Source: an uncultured Bacteroides sp.
GTDB taxonomy: Bacteria > Bacteroidota > Bacteroidia > Bacteroidales > Bacteroidaceae
Assembly (NCBI GenBank): GCA_905203765.1
Contig: CAJKXC010000001.1
Location: forward strand, 62,001 to 126,000
Direction: 5' to 3'
Length of the DNA stretch: 64,000 nucleotides
In this document: positions 27,608-37,402 of the stretch, piece after piece
Position numbering within the stretch: position 1 is the first letter of the stretch
How the letters are laid out: each line of letters opens with the position of its first letter
The notes under the pieces: model-generated
Told to the model about the DNA's origin: nothing
What the model saw: the letters and a program-made list of their open reading frames with translations, nothing else
Database searches by the model: none
Translations under genes and position numbers: made by a program

Positions 27608-29701
27608 CTACTTCAGAATGCCGCTTTCCGAATCGCTGTTCTCTATCTTCTTCTGCAAGGCTTTGTATTGTTTCCCGAAGTTCAGATTCCAGGAGAAGGA
27701 AACCAGCAGACAGTGTTTCAGATTGGGATAGTGCATTGTCTTTGTACTGCCGGCCAGGGCAGAATAGTTTCGGGTGACACTGGTGCTGAATTCTCCGAAG
27801 GGATCCTGAATACCTACACTGAGGCGCATGTTGTTGCGGAATTTATAGCCTGCCAGATATTGGTTGTAGCGATTCCAGGTACTCATGGTCTCACCATAGA
27901 AAGAGTTCTCCTGACGGATGAATTGTGCGATGAAAAAGAAGTTTTTGTAGTCTGCCTGTATCTGCGAAATATAGTAAAGGTCGGTGTATCGGTGGCGGTA
28001 AGCACGACCGGTAGAAATGAAGTGGTTGACACCACCGTTGAAATACAGATTCACATGATCTTTCCAAAGGGAGATGTTGGCATAAAGTTCCGCATTCATC
28101 GTCTCGAAGCGGCGCTGATTAGCGTAGGTCTTGACGAAAAGGGAGCGGGTGGCATCGTAGGAAGTCTCTTCCATCACGGGACGGTGTTGCAGATAGTAAA
28201 GCAGGCTCAGCCCCAACTGGAAAGAAGGCCGGTTGACGTCCAGGTTCAGCCCGAAAGTATGACGAAGATTGCTATCCAGGGAAGGGTTGCCACGAAGCAG
28301 TTTCAGGGAATCGGTCTGTTGCTCCACGTCGCTGAGTTGCGAAAGAGAAGGGTTGACATTGCGCAGAAGGTAACGGAAGCGCATGGAAAACACATCACTG
28401 AAGGCGTAAAGCAACTTCAGCGTGGGACGGAAATTCCATTGGTTCAATGCCGGCTCGCCCTGCTGACTGATATGGGTACGGGCGACACCCACACCGAGGG
28501 TATAGGTCAGACGGCCGGTTTTTCCGATGAATTCGGCATATCCGTAGGTATCGGCATCACGTGCATGAGTGTCGGCGTGGGTATCGCCACGATAGGTATT
28601 GTCGGTTTTTGCCTGGGTATGCTTCAGCCCGGCGGTCAGACGATTGACTCCCCATACTTTTTCGTAGATGGCTTCGGTGATGAGGGAATAGCGTTTGCTA
28701 TGCACATCGGTCAGCAGGTCGGTAAAGATCTCTTCGCCGTGGCTGTCGCGAAGAGAGGTTTTCTCATGATTCCCGTTATAGGTTCCTACTACATCGAGTG
28801 CGATGGATTGGTGGTTTTTGAGTTTCCGGTAGAGGTAAATGTCCAGTGAGGGACGGTTCCACCAGCGAGGGTTATTGCGCTCGCGTGAAAGGTGGTAATC
28901 GGGATTGGCAAGGTTGTAAACCTCGCCACGATCAAGAACCTTGCCGACGTCGTATTTCAGGAGAGAGAATTTGGCACTGAGCATGAAGTTATCATCGGTA
29001 GTATAGTTGTAAGTGGCACTGCCCATATGGAGAATTTCATTGTTCCTGCCGGGCAGGCCGTCCGTCCGACGGGAAAAGACGGAACCATCCGGGAGCCTGA
29101 AATCTTCCTTTTCATCGGCATAAATATCATCATAGGAATGGAAATTGGTATAGTAACTGAAACCGAATTGGGAGCGTCCGTAATGGAAGGTACCATACAC
29201 CTGATCAGCACCCACGGAGTTGGCTTGCTGCAAGAGGCTGGTACCGACGTTGCCGCCGGACGTGCGGCGCACGGTGATATAGTCGATGACGGCACCCACA
29301 CCTTCGCCATAGCGCAGGCCGGGATTGTCATGGTACTCCACCCGGCGAATGTCCGCCGGAGAGAGGGCCAGGACTTCCTGGGAAGTAGCTTCTACCCCGT
29401 TGATACGCAGTTGCAGGGTTTCGCCGCCCGCCATGCTGATGCTGCTTTGGGAGACGTCAACAAACACACGGGGCAGCGAAAGCCGTTGAGTCAGTTCCAG
29501 CCCGTTGACGGACTTTTCCTTTTGTTCGTTCGTGGGGAGAATGACCTGGCGGTCTGACTTACGGATGACGCGGGAAGCGCGGATAGTAACTTCGCCCAGC
29601 GTATCGGTGAGCATATTCAGAGAATCGGTATGCACAAGTACTTGCGCGTGCATCAATACGCCGCATAGAGCAGCAGCAATACTTAAAAGAATCTTTTTCA
29701 T
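27608..29701 (-). CDS. TonB-dependent-receptor-like outer-membrane barrel protein
   Basis: 697 residues. A signal peptide (MKKILLSIAAALCGVLMHAQ) is followed by a reduced plug region (TLGEVTIRASRV; LQLRINGVEATSQEVLALSPADIRRVEY; YGEGVGAVIDYI), then a beta-barrel rich in aromatic strands of the OMP_b-brl_3 type. It lacks the CarboxypepD_reg domain and has no SusD partner, so it is not a SusC. A short low-complexity D/T/H stretch (THADTHARDADTYG) sits in one loop. The substrate is unknown. It has its own -7 box and stands apart from the PUL operons. Confidence 0.8.
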   Translation of the reverse strand: MKKILLSIAAALCGVLMHAQVLVHTDSLNMLTDTLGEVTIRASRVIRKSDRQVILPTNEQKEKSVNGLELTQRLSLPRVFVDVSQSSISMAGGETLQLRINGVEATSQEVLALSPADIRRVEYHDNPGLRYGEGVGAVIDYITVRRTSGGNVGTSLLQQANSVGADQVYGTFHYGRSQFGFSYYTNFHSYDDIYADEKEDFRLPDGSVFSRRTDGLPGRNNEILHMGSATYNYTTDDNFMLSAKFSLLKYDVGKVLDRGEVYNLANPDYHLSRERNNPRWWNRPSLDIYLYRKLKNHQSIALDVVGTYNGNHEKTSLRDSHGEEIFTDLLTDVHSKRYSLITEAIYEKVWGVNRLTAGLKHTQAKTDNTYRGDTHADTHARDADTYGYAEFIGKTGRLTYTLGVGVARTHISQQGEPALNQWNFRPTLKLLYAFSDVFSMRFRYLLRNVNPSLSQLSDVEQQTDSLKLLRGNPSLDSNLRHTFGLNLDVNRPSFQLGLSLLYYLQHRPVMEETSYDATRSLFVKTYANQRRFETMNAELYANISLWKDHVNLYFNGGVNHFISTGRAYRHRYTDLYYISQIQADYKNFFFIAQFIRQENSFYGETMSTWNRYNQYLAGYKFRNNMRLSVGIQDPFGEFSTSVTRNYSALAGSTKTMHYPNLKHCLLVSFSWNLNFGKQYKALQKKIENSDSESGILK

Positions 29702-29730
29702 CTTTACTTTCCAGTTTGATTTTCTGAAAG

Positions 29731-29738
29731 CAAAGGTA
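29731..29738 (-). promoter_or_regulatory. Candidate -7 box for the barrel protein gene
   Basis: Minus-strand TACCTTTG, about 30 bp before the start codon at 29701. Nearby, 29800-29808 and 29816-29824 form a 9-bp AT-only inverted repeat (TAATATATT) between this gene and the stop of the upstream regulator gene. Confidence 0.55.
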
Positions 29739-29859
29739 GGGGGAAAGAGGGTTATGGCAGGGTTATATGTTTCTGTTTTTTAGGGTGCAGATACACAAGT
29801 AATATATTGATAATAAATATATTATAAAACAAAAAGTTTATATTGGAGAGCGAATGGGG

Positions 29860-31509
29860 TTATATGGAAGTTATATGCCTCACAATATCTTCCCCTTCTT
29901 CCATCTGTAGTTTGCGCCGAATGTCCGATTTACGCTGATAGACGGTACGGGGGCTTTGGTTGGTAACCACACTTATCTCCTTAGTAGAAAATCCGGCGGC
30001 AAGCAGACAGCAGAGTTGTACTTCACGTTCGCCCAGCAGATGGCCGAAGCGCTCAATGAGCCGGGCATGGAAATTGTCGTAAAGGGAGTCGATGACGGGA
30101 TAAAGGTCTGTCCAGTTCAGCAGGCTATCCGCCGGAACTTCGCGGTTACTGATGCGGGCTATCTGTTGCAGCAGTTCCTTGTTTTGCTCCGTGGGTGCGG
30201 TAGCTATCAGGCGAAGGATACCGAGTTGTTGCAGCAATATCTTCTTGAAGAAATGACTGTCGTGGGGAGTACCGGATGTGGCTTGCGAAGCATCGTTCAA
30301 CAAGCATTGCAGAGTCTCGGCACGTTCTTCCGCTTCCAGCCAGCGGTTGCGCTTGCGGCGGATATACAAAGCAATAGCTATGGCAGCAAGAGACACACAG
30401 AAAACGATGCAAAGCAAAAGCAGTTGCATCCGTTGCCGTTGTTGCTGATAGTACAGATTACGGGCGGCATTGCGGTTTTGTACACTGCTTTGTTCTTCCC
30501 AAACACGCTTGTTATGCTCACTGGCAAAATAGATGGAATCGTTGAACGCTCCGGGAAAAGAGAAGAAATCTTTCTGCCCGCAGGCATAGTCCAAGCAAGA
30601 ACGCAAAACGGAAAGCTCATTGCGCATAGTGACGTATTCGCGACCGCGGCTTTGCCAGGTCTGAGCATAATTATCTTCTGCACGGCGAAGGTAATAATCG
30701 GCAGAATCGAGCTGATGAGTGGCAAGAAAGACTTTGGCAATGTTTGCCAGCACATTGCAGCTTTCGCCTTCCAAAGAAATGACTTTCCGCAAGCGGCGCA
30801 AGGCTTCTTGCGGTGACAGACGGGAATCCATAGAATTGCGAAGATAATGGGGCAAAAGTGCATCAGGATGCGCTTCGGCAAGAGAAATCCCCTTCTCCAT
30901 ATAGTAGAAAGCGGAATCGGACAAACCCGTCTCACGCTTTGCTTCCCAATTAAAAGCAATGGCAAGCGTATAGTAACCCACCAATTGAAAAGAAGTATCC
31001 TGCGAAGCCATCAGTCGGCGGGCATAACAACGGCTCACATCATAGCAGGAAGCGGTCAATGCTTGTTGGGCAATCTGGTTATAAAGCGAGAGGCGAAGGC
31101 TGTCAGCCGATTGCGGCAAGAAGCCCTCAGAAAGCACGAAACTATTCAAGGCAGCAGCATTGTCATCTTTATGAAGCTGACGCAGGGCATTCAAACGATA
31201 GCACTCTGACAAATGGAACGAATCGCCGCAAGCCGTATAATAGCGGATGGCAACCTCGAGCAAGGTATCCTGTGCAAACGATTTATCGGCTTCCGAACAA
31301 GCGCTTGCACGCAGACGCGCATACTCGGCACGCTCGGGAAGGGGCAGTTCTTCGGGAAACAGCAGGGCATCCAATAGCACAAGCGCACTGTCGGGATGCT
31401 CCTTCACCCACGCATCAGAAAGTCGGGGTAACTTACGAGGAGAAGAACCGGTACACGCATACAGCAAAAACAAGCCCGCAATAATAAGGAAAACATATTT
31501 CGTCCGCAT
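29860..31509 (-). CDS. Membrane-anchored TPR regulator with LuxR-type HTH
   Basis: 549 residues from MRTKYVFLI; the longer frame to 31746 runs over the candidate promoter and lacks a leader. A lipoprotein-like leader (LLYACTG) is followed by helical TPR-like repeats (ADYYLRRAEDNYAQ), a central transmembrane helix (LLLLCIVFCVSLAAIAIALYI) and a cytoplasmic part ending in a helix-turn-helix (LGEREVQLCCLLAAGFSTKEISV, then RTVYQRKSDIRRKL). This layout matches Bacteroidetes one-component membrane regulators. Targets are unknown; it faces a divergent exported protein gene. Confidence 0.8.
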   Translation of the reverse strand: MRTKYVFLIIAGLFLLYACTGSSPRKLPRLSDAWVKEHPDSALVLLDALLFPEELPLPERAEYARLRASACSEADKSFAQDTLLEVAIRYYTACGDSFHLSECYRLNALRQLHKDDNAAALNSFVLSEGFLPQSADSLRLSLYNQIAQQALTASCYDVSRCYARRLMASQDTSFQLVGYYTLAIAFNWEAKRETGLSDSAFYYMEKGISLAEAHPDALLPHYLRNSMDSRLSPQEALRRLRKVISLEGESCNVLANIAKVFLATHQLDSADYYLRRAEDNYAQTWQSRGREYVTMRNELSVLRSCLDYACGQKDFFSFPGAFNDSIYFASEHNKRVWEEQSSVQNRNAARNLYYQQQRQRMQLLLLCIVFCVSLAAIAIALYIRRKRNRWLEAEERAETLQCLLNDASQATSGTPHDSHFFKKILLQQLGILRLIATAPTEQNKELLQQIARISNREVPADSLLNWTDLYPVIDSLYDNFHARLIERFGHLLGEREVQLCCLLAAGFSTKEISVVTNQSPRTVYQRKSDIRRKLQMEEGEDIVRHITSI

Positions 31510-31562
31510 TCTTTTTACTTTATAATGGTACAATCGAGAAGGCGCCTGAGTGCCTGTCACTG

Positions 31563-31570
31563 CAAAGGTA
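31563..31570 (-). promoter_or_regulatory. Candidate -7 box for the TPR/LuxR regulator
   Basis: Minus-strand TACCTTTG, 53 bp before the MRTKYVF start codon. Because it lies inside the longer reading frame, it argues for the shorter start. Confidence 0.55.
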
Positions 31571-31663
31571 TGTATCTTTTTCAGAAAAGAATTGTAATTC
31601 CAAGATTTATTGAATACATTTACAACGATAAATAGAGACACATCATAAAAACATCCGGAAACT

Positions 31664-32896
31664 ATGGAACATTTCACTTCTCCCCGCAGAAGGGTACTTG
31701 CAAAAACAGCATTATGCCTTATCACCTTTCTATTGAGCACTTTCACAGCAACAGCCCAACCACATCAGGCCATCAAACCTTATGTCGATTTCTTATCCGG
31801 CAAGCAAGTGACGGCAAAAGAGTATATCCTTTCCTTGTTCAAGGAACATGACATCGTCTTTATCAGCGAACGTGACCATCGGGACATCACTCAATATGAA
31901 CTCTATCTGGAAGTGCTGCGCGATTCCTTTTTCATCAACCGTGTGGGGGTAGTGTTTACAGAGGTAGGCTCGAGAAGCATAAACCCGGAACTGAATACTT
32001 TTCTCCATACCGACGGCTTGAGCAAGGAAGAGGTAGACAGGCAGATTCTGCATTTCCGGCGCAACATGCTTTTTTATCCTGTTTGGCCCCCCTATAACTG
32101 GAGTTATCTTGCAGAGAGTATTTATCAGATAAACAGCACATTACCGGATAAAAAGAAGATTTCTTTTTATCCATCCGATATCTTTTTCAATACCAAACAC
32201 CCTACGAAAGAAAACCTGAAAGAGGCCTACGGGCAGTTCGATGACTATTTCCAGCGTGACAGCCTGATGGCGGACTACATCATCCGCAATTTCCGGGAAA
32301 TGAAAGCCCGGAATCCCAAGCAGAAAGCATTGGTGATCATGAACTCCCGCCATGCTTATAGTCCCGGCTTTCACCGCAAAGCGGGAGTACCGGAACAGAA
32401 TGTGGCACGCTTTGTATTCGAAGCATTTCCCGACCGGTGCGCCAATGTGTTAGTCAACCAATTTGCGCTTTCGGCCATACGTTCGGACAATGACCTATCC
32501 GTAGCCCCTACACAGAACGGGAAATGGGATGCTGCATTTCAATATCAGAAAATAAACAATGCCGGATTCGACTTTTCGGGAAGCCCGTTCGGGAAAGATG
32601 CTTTCGACCATGACCCGCGAACTTGTCCGGGCATCACCTATCAGGACGTGTTTACGGGATACGTGTACTACCGTACGATTCCTGAATTCCGGATAGTAAT
32701 AGGCATCCCACATATCGCAGAAGACGGATTTGCCGAAGAATACGTGAAACGCGAAGATTTGTATTATGAAATATTCCAAACCGAAAATCCCCATGAAGCC
32801 CGCCAATACATTTGGGATTTGAACACGAAACAAGAGAAGCAGGAAGATTTTATGGAAGAACTGATGCCACCCATCCGGAAGTGGCTGGGACAGTAA
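31664..32896 (+). CDS. Exported protein of unknown function, possibly EreA/ChaN-like
   Basis: 410 residues. The N-terminus is basic then hydrophobic (TALCLITFLLSTFTATAQ), a signal peptide. The mature part contains IVFISERDHRDITQYEL and VVFTEVGSRSINPE, which recall the histidine/glutamate motifs of erythromycin-esterase-like and ChaN-like folds, but the match is weak. A second conserved-looking segment is ALVIMNSRHAY. No membrane helix follows the leader. It is transcribed away from the TPR/LuxR regulator, with a 154-bp shared upstream region. No firm function is assigned. Confidence 0.65.
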   Translation: MEHFTSPRRRVLAKTALCLITFLLSTFTATAQPHQAIKPYVDFLSGKQVTAKEYILSLFKEHDIVFISERDHRDITQYELYLEVLRDSFFINRVGVVFTEVGSRSINPELNTFLHTDGLSKEEVDRQILHFRRNMLFYPVWPPYNWSYLAESIYQINSTLPDKKKISFYPSDIFFNTKHPTKENLKEAYGQFDDYFQRDSLMADYIIRNFREMKARNPKQKALVIMNSRHAYSPGFHRKAGVPEQNVARFVFEAFPDRCANVLVNQFALSAIRSDNDLSVAPTQNGKWDAAFQYQKINNAGFDFSGSPFGKDAFDHDPRTCPGITYQDVFTGYVYYRTIPEFRIVIGIPHIAEDGFAEEYVKREDLYYEIFQTENPHEARQYIWDLNTKQEKQEDFMEELMPPIRKWLGQ

Positions 32897-32960
32897 CATA
32901 CGTATATCGCCTCTGTCATAAACAAAATTAAAGAAGCGTGGGTGCAACGTAACTTTTTCG

Positions 32961-32968
32961 TAACTTTG
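32961..32968 (+). promoter_or_regulatory. Candidate -7 box for mnmG
   Basis: TAACTTTG, an exact TAnnTTTG match 25 bp before the mnmG start codon. Confidence 0.6.
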
Positions 32969-32993
32969 CACGGTTTTAAACTACACTGAACGA

Positions 32994-34868
32994 ATGGAAT
33001 TTAAGTATGACGTTATTGTAATCGGTGCCGGACACGCTGGCTGTGAGGCTGCTGCTGCTGCTGCGAACCTGGGTTCGAAGACCTGTCTTATCACAATGGA
33101 TATGAATAAGATCGGTCAAATGAGCTGCAACCCGGCAGTGGGTGGCATCGCCAAAGGACAGATAGTACGCGAGATTGATGCGCTGGGGGGATATATGGGG
33201 CTGGTGACCGACCGGACAGCTATACAGTTCCGCATTCTGAACCGTTCCAAAGGCCCTGCCATGTGGAGCCCACGGGCACAATGCGACCGCAATAAGTTTA
33301 TCTGGGCTTGGCGGGAAATTCTGGAGAATACCGACAACCTGCATATCTGGCAAGACACCGTACGCGAAATCCTCGTTGAAAACGGAGAAATTGTAGGAGT
33401 AGAAACCCTGTGGGGCGTTACTTTCCGCGCCAAGTGCGTAGTGCTGACTGCCGGAACTTTCCTCAACGGCTTGATGCACGTAGGCCGTACCATGCTCCCC
33501 GGTGGACGTATGGCAGAGCCTGCATCCTACCAATTAACCGAATCCATCGCAAAACATGGTATCACTTACGGACGAATGAAAACGGGAACTCCCGTACGCA
33601 TCGACGGACGAAGTGTGCATTATGACCAAATGGAGATTCAGGATGGAGAGAACGATTTCCACAAGTTCTCCTTTATGAATACCGGCGTACGCCACTTGAA
33701 ACAGCTGCCTTGCTGGACTTGTTTCACCAACGAAGAGGTACATCATATATTGCGGGAAGGACTTCCGGATTCTCCCCTTTTCAACGGACAAATTCAAAGT
33801 ATCGGCCCGCGCTACTGCCCCAGCATAGAGACAAAGATCGTGACCTTCCCCGACAAGCCGCAACATCAGCTTTTCCTGGAACCGGAAGGAGAAACCACCC
33901 AGGAACTTTACCTGAATGGCTTCTCCTCGTCACTCCCTATGGACATACAGCTTGCAGCGCTGAAGAAGATACCGGCATTCAAAGACTTGGTGGTTTACCG
34001 TCCGGGATATGCCATCGAGTACGATTTCTTCGACCCTACCCAACTGAAACATACGTTGGAAACGAAGAAAATCAAGAATCTGTTCTTTGCCGGACAAGTG
34101 AACGGAACTACCGGATATGAAGAAGCTGCCGGACAAGGTATCATTGCAGGTATCAATGCACACATCAACTGCCACGGCGGAGAGCCGTTTACTTTGGCAC
34201 GCGACGAAGCATATATCGGCGTTTTAATCGACGATTTGGTGACCAAAGGCGTAGACGAACCTTATCGTATGTTTACCTCACGCGCGGAATATCGCATTCT
34301 GCTCCGCATGGATGATGCCGATATGCGCCTCACTGAAAAATCGTGGAAGTTGGGTTTGGTGAAGGAAGACCGTTACGAACTGCTGAAGCAGAAGCGGGAA
34401 GCCGTAAACCGAATCATAGACTTTGCGCGAAATTATTCGATGAAACCGGCATTAATTAATCCGGTACTCGAAGAACTCGGCACTACTCCACTCCGCCAGG
34501 GATGCAAACTGATAGACCTGATAAACCGCCCGCAAGTAACCATTGAAAATATGGCGGAACACGTCAGTGCCTTCCAACGTGAATTGGATAAAATATCCGA
34601 TAGAAAGGAAGAAATTGTAGAAGCAGCAGAGATTCTTATTAAGTATGAAGGCTACATAGGACGCGAACGAATCATTGCAGATAAACTGGCAAGATTGGAA
34701 AGCATCAAGATAAAAGGAAAGTTTGACTATAATTCCATTCAGTCCCTTTCCACCGAAGCAAGACAGAAGTTAGTGAAGATTGATCCGGAAACAATAGCCC
34801 AAGCGAGCAGAATTCCGGGAGTATCTCCGAGTGACATCAACGTGTTACTGGTACTTTGCGGAAGATAA
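32994..34868 (+). CDS. mnmG: tRNA 5-carboxymethylaminomethyluridine synthase MnmG
   Basis: 624 residues, normal for the family. With MnmE it installs the cmnm5 modification on wobble uridine 34 of several tRNAs, using FAD. The N-terminal dinucleotide fold IVIGAGHAGCEAA, the CNPAVGGIAKGQ segment, the FFAGQVNGTTGYEEAAGQG motif and the C-terminal helical domain (IPGVSPSDINVLLV) are all present. It is followed by apt after 57 bp and may share its transcript. Confidence 0.97.
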   Translation: MEFKYDVIVIGAGHAGCEAAAAAANLGSKTCLITMDMNKIGQMSCNPAVGGIAKGQIVREIDALGGYMGLVTDRTAIQFRILNRSKGPAMWSPRAQCDRNKFIWAWREILENTDNLHIWQDTVREILVENGEIVGVETLWGVTFRAKCVVLTAGTFLNGLMHVGRTMLPGGRMAEPASYQLTESIAKHGITYGRMKTGTPVRIDGRSVHYDQMEIQDGENDFHKFSFMNTGVRHLKQLPCWTCFTNEEVHHILREGLPDSPLFNGQIQSIGPRYCPSIETKIVTFPDKPQHQLFLEPEGETTQELYLNGFSSSLPMDIQLAALKKIPAFKDLVVYRPGYAIEYDFFDPTQLKHTLETKKIKNLFFAGQVNGTTGYEEAAGQGIIAGINAHINCHGGEPFTLARDEAYIGVLIDDLVTKGVDEPYRMFTSRAEYRILLRMDDADMRLTEKSWKLGLVKEDRYELLKQKREAVNRIIDFARNYSMKPALINPVLEELGTTPLRQGCKLIDLINRPQVTIENMAEHVSAFQRELDKISDRKEEIVEAAEILIKYEGYIGRERIIADKLARLESIKIKGKFDYNSIQSLSTEARQKLVKIDPETIAQASRIPGVSPSDINVLLVLCGR

Positions 34869-34925
34869 GAGGCGAAGTTCCACGTGAAACAAAAGGATTC
34901 AATAAACGTATTAAATAAACTGATT

Positions 34926-35450
34926 ATGAGCAAAGAAACACTCATCAAAAGCATTCGGGAAATTCCCGATTTCCCTATCCCGGGAATTCTATTCTACGAC
35001 GTAACTACTTTATTCAAAGACCCGGTTGCCTTGCAGGAACTTTCGGATGCCTTATATGAAATGTACAAGGACAAAGGCATCACCAAGGTAGTAGGCATAG
35101 AATCCAGAGGATTCATTATGGGGCCTATTCTTGCCACAAGATTAGGAGCAGGATTCATTCCCATCCGCAAACCGGGGAAACTACCGGCAGAGACCATCGA
35201 AGAAAGCTACGATAAAGAGTATGGCAAGGATACGGTGCAGATGCACAAAGATGCCATCGACGAAAACGATGTAGTCCTGCTTCACGATGATTTATTGGCA
35301 ACCGGCGGAACAATGGAAGCAGCCTGCAAGTTGGCAAAGCAGATGAATCCGAAGAAGGTATATGTGAACTTCATCATCGAGCTGAAAGAACTTCACGGAA
35401 GAGAAGTATTCGGAAAGGATGTGGAAGTAGAGGCTGTGCTTTCCCTGTAA
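34926..35450 (+). CDS. apt: Adenine phosphoribosyltransferase
   Basis: 174 residues from MSKETLIKS; the earlier in-frame start at 34884 adds 14 atypical residues. It salvages adenine by joining it to PRPP to give AMP. The adenine loop region (DFPIPGILFYD), ESRGFIMG, and the PRPP-binding motif VVLLHDDLLATGGTM are complete. It lies between mnmG and uvrC in a same-strand housekeeping series. Confidence 0.96.
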   Translation: MSKETLIKSIREIPDFPIPGILFYDVTTLFKDPVALQELSDALYEMYKDKGITKVVGIESRGFIMGPILATRLGAGFIPIRKPGKLPAETIEESYDKEYGKDTVQMHKDAIDENDVVLLHDDLLATGGTMEAACKLAKQMNPKKVYVNFIIELKELHGREVFGKDVEVEAVLSL

Positions 35451-35480
35451 ACAGGTAAGCAGTAATCATCATAGCCCGAT

Positions 35481-37307
35481 ATGGAAGAACTCAGAGCCAA
35501 CGACTATTTGAAGGGAATTGTTTCCAACCTTCCCGAAAGCCCCGGTATTTATCAATACTTGAATACCGAAGGGGTCATTATATACGTAGGCAAGGCAAAG
35601 AATCTGAAGCGAAGAGTATCTTCTTACTTCAATCGGGAACATGAACCGGGAAAGACACGGGTATTGGTAAGTAAGATTGCAGATATACGCTACATTGTGG
35701 TCAACTCTGAAGAAGATGCACTCCTGCTGGAGAATAATCTCATCAAAAAATACAAACCACGCTACAATGTATTGCTGAAAGACGATAAGACCTACCCTTC
35801 CATCTGCGTACAAAACGAATACTTCCCACGCGTATTCAAGACACGGAGAATCATCCGAAACGGGTCATCTTATTACGGCCCTTACAGCCATATGCCCTCT
35901 ATGCTCGCTGTACTCGACCTCATCAAGCACCTGTACCCCCTGCGAACCTGCAATCTGAACCTCTCACCGGAGAACATCGCTGCCGGAAAGTTCAACGTTT
36001 GCCTGGAATATCACATCAAGAACTGTGCAGGCCCTTGCATCGGCAAACAAAGCCAGGAGAATTACCTGAAAAACATCGCTGAAATCAAGGAAATACTCAA
36101 GGGAAACACCCAGGAAATAGAGCGGATGCTGCTGGAACAAATGCAGGAACTTGCCGCTGAAATGAAGTTTGAAGAGGCACAAAAGATCAAGGAAAAGTAC
36201 CTGCTACTGGAGAGCTATCGTGCGAAATCGGAAGTAGTAAGCAACGTTCTGCACAACATCGATGTATTCTCCATCGAAGAGGACAGCGACGAAAAATCCG
36301 CTTTCATCAACTACCTGCACATTACGAATGGCGCTATCAACCAGGCATTCACCTTTGAGTACAAAAAGCGCTTGAACGAGACAAAAGAAGAATTGCTGTC
36401 ACTGGGTATCATCGAAATGCGGGAACGGTACAAGAGTCTTTCACGCGAAATCATCGTACCCTTTGAATTGGATATGGAGCTGAAAGACGTTGTCTTCACC
36501 ATCCCCCAACGAGGAGATAAAAAGAAATTGCTGGAACTCTCCATCCTGAACGTGAAGCAATACAAGGCAGACCGCATGAAGCAGGCGGAGAAGCTGAATC
36601 CGGAGCAACGCACCGTGCGCCTTCTGAAGGAGATACAGCAGGAACTGCACCTCGACCGGCTGCCGATGCAGATAGAATGCTTTGACAATTCCAACATTCA
36701 AGGCTCGGATCCGGTAGCAGGTTGCGTGGTCTTCATAAAAGGAAAACCTTCCAAAAAGGACTACCGGAAGTACAATATCAAGACCGTAGAAGGACCGGAC
36801 GACTATGCTTCCATGAAAGAGGTCGTAAAACGCCGTTATCAGCGCGCTATTGAAGAGAACCTGCCCTTACCCGACCTTCTTATCACCGATGGCGGGAAAG
36901 GGCAAATGAGCGCCGTAAAAGAGGTCATAGACGAATTGAGACTAAGCATTCCCATTGCCGGACTCGCCAAAGACGGCAAGCACCGCACCTCGGAACTGCT
37001 CTACGGTTTCCCTCCCCAAACCATCGGACTGAAGCAGAACACTCCCCTCTTCCGCCTGCTGACACAGATACAGGATGAAGTGCACCGCTTCGCCATCACC
37101 TTCCACCGCGACAAGCGAAGCAAGCGGCAGATAGCCTCGGCACTGGACGAGATAAAAGGCATCGGAGAGAAAACCAAATCCGCCTTGCTAAAGCACTTCA
37201 AGAGCGTAAAGCGCATCAAAGAAGCGCCTTTGGAAGAATTGGCAGGCGTGGTGGGAGAAGCGAAGGCTGAAATCATACAGAAATACTTTTCTTCCGCAAG
37301 CGACTAA
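35481..37307 (+). CDS. uvrC: Excinuclease ABC subunit C
   Basis: 608 residues. It makes both incisions in nucleotide excision repair with UvrA and UvrB. Domain order is normal: N-terminal GIY-YIG nuclease (PGIYQYLN, IYVGKAKNLKRRV), a cysteine-containing region (CAGPCIGK), the UvrB-interacting UVR helix pair (AAEMKFEEAQKIKEK), an RNase H-like nuclease (IECFDNSNIQGSDPV; LLITDGGKGQ) and C-terminal helix-hairpin-helix motifs (IKGIGEKTKSALL). It starts 30 bp after apt. Confidence 0.97.
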   Translation: MEELRANDYLKGIVSNLPESPGIYQYLNTEGVIIYVGKAKNLKRRVSSYFNREHEPGKTRVLVSKIADIRYIVVNSEEDALLLENNLIKKYKPRYNVLLKDDKTYPSICVQNEYFPRVFKTRRIIRNGSSYYGPYSHMPSMLAVLDLIKHLYPLRTCNLNLSPENIAAGKFNVCLEYHIKNCAGPCIGKQSQENYLKNIAEIKEILKGNTQEIERMLLEQMQELAAEMKFEEAQKIKEKYLLLESYRAKSEVVSNVLHNIDVFSIEEDSDEKSAFINYLHITNGAINQAFTFEYKKRLNETKEELLSLGIIEMRERYKSLSREIIVPFELDMELKDVVFTIPQRGDKKKLLELSILNVKQYKADRMKQAEKLNPEQRTVRLLKEIQQELHLDRLPMQIECFDNSNIQGSDPVAGCVVFIKGKPSKKDYRKYNIKTVEGPDDYASMKEVVKRRYQRAIEENLPLPDLLITDGGKGQMSAVKEVIDELRLSIPIAGLAKDGKHRTSELLYGFPPQTIGLKQNTPLFRLLTQIQDEVHRFAITFHRDKRSKRQIASALDEIKGIGEKTKSALLKHFKSVKRIKEAPLEELAGVVGEAKAEIIQKYFSSASD

Positions 37308-37363
37308 TAATCAACCATCTAACAAATCAGGCACAAAGCCAAGACATTAACCGAATTTATTCG

Positions 37364-37371
37364 TAACTTTG
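37364..37371 (+). promoter_or_regulatory. Candidate -7 box for dtd-mazG-deoC
   Basis: TAACTTTG, 31 bp before the dtd start codon, in the 95-bp gap after uvrC. It suggests the three overlapping genes form their own transcript. Confidence 0.6.
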
Positions 37372-37402
37372 CAGCCCGAAAAAAGATTAAATCAGAACGA
37401 AC

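Noticed and set aside
31510..31746. N-terminal extension of the TPR/LuxR regulator
   Set aside because: It covers the candidate -7 box and the divergent gene's start, and it precedes an otherwise ideal lipoprotein-like leader.
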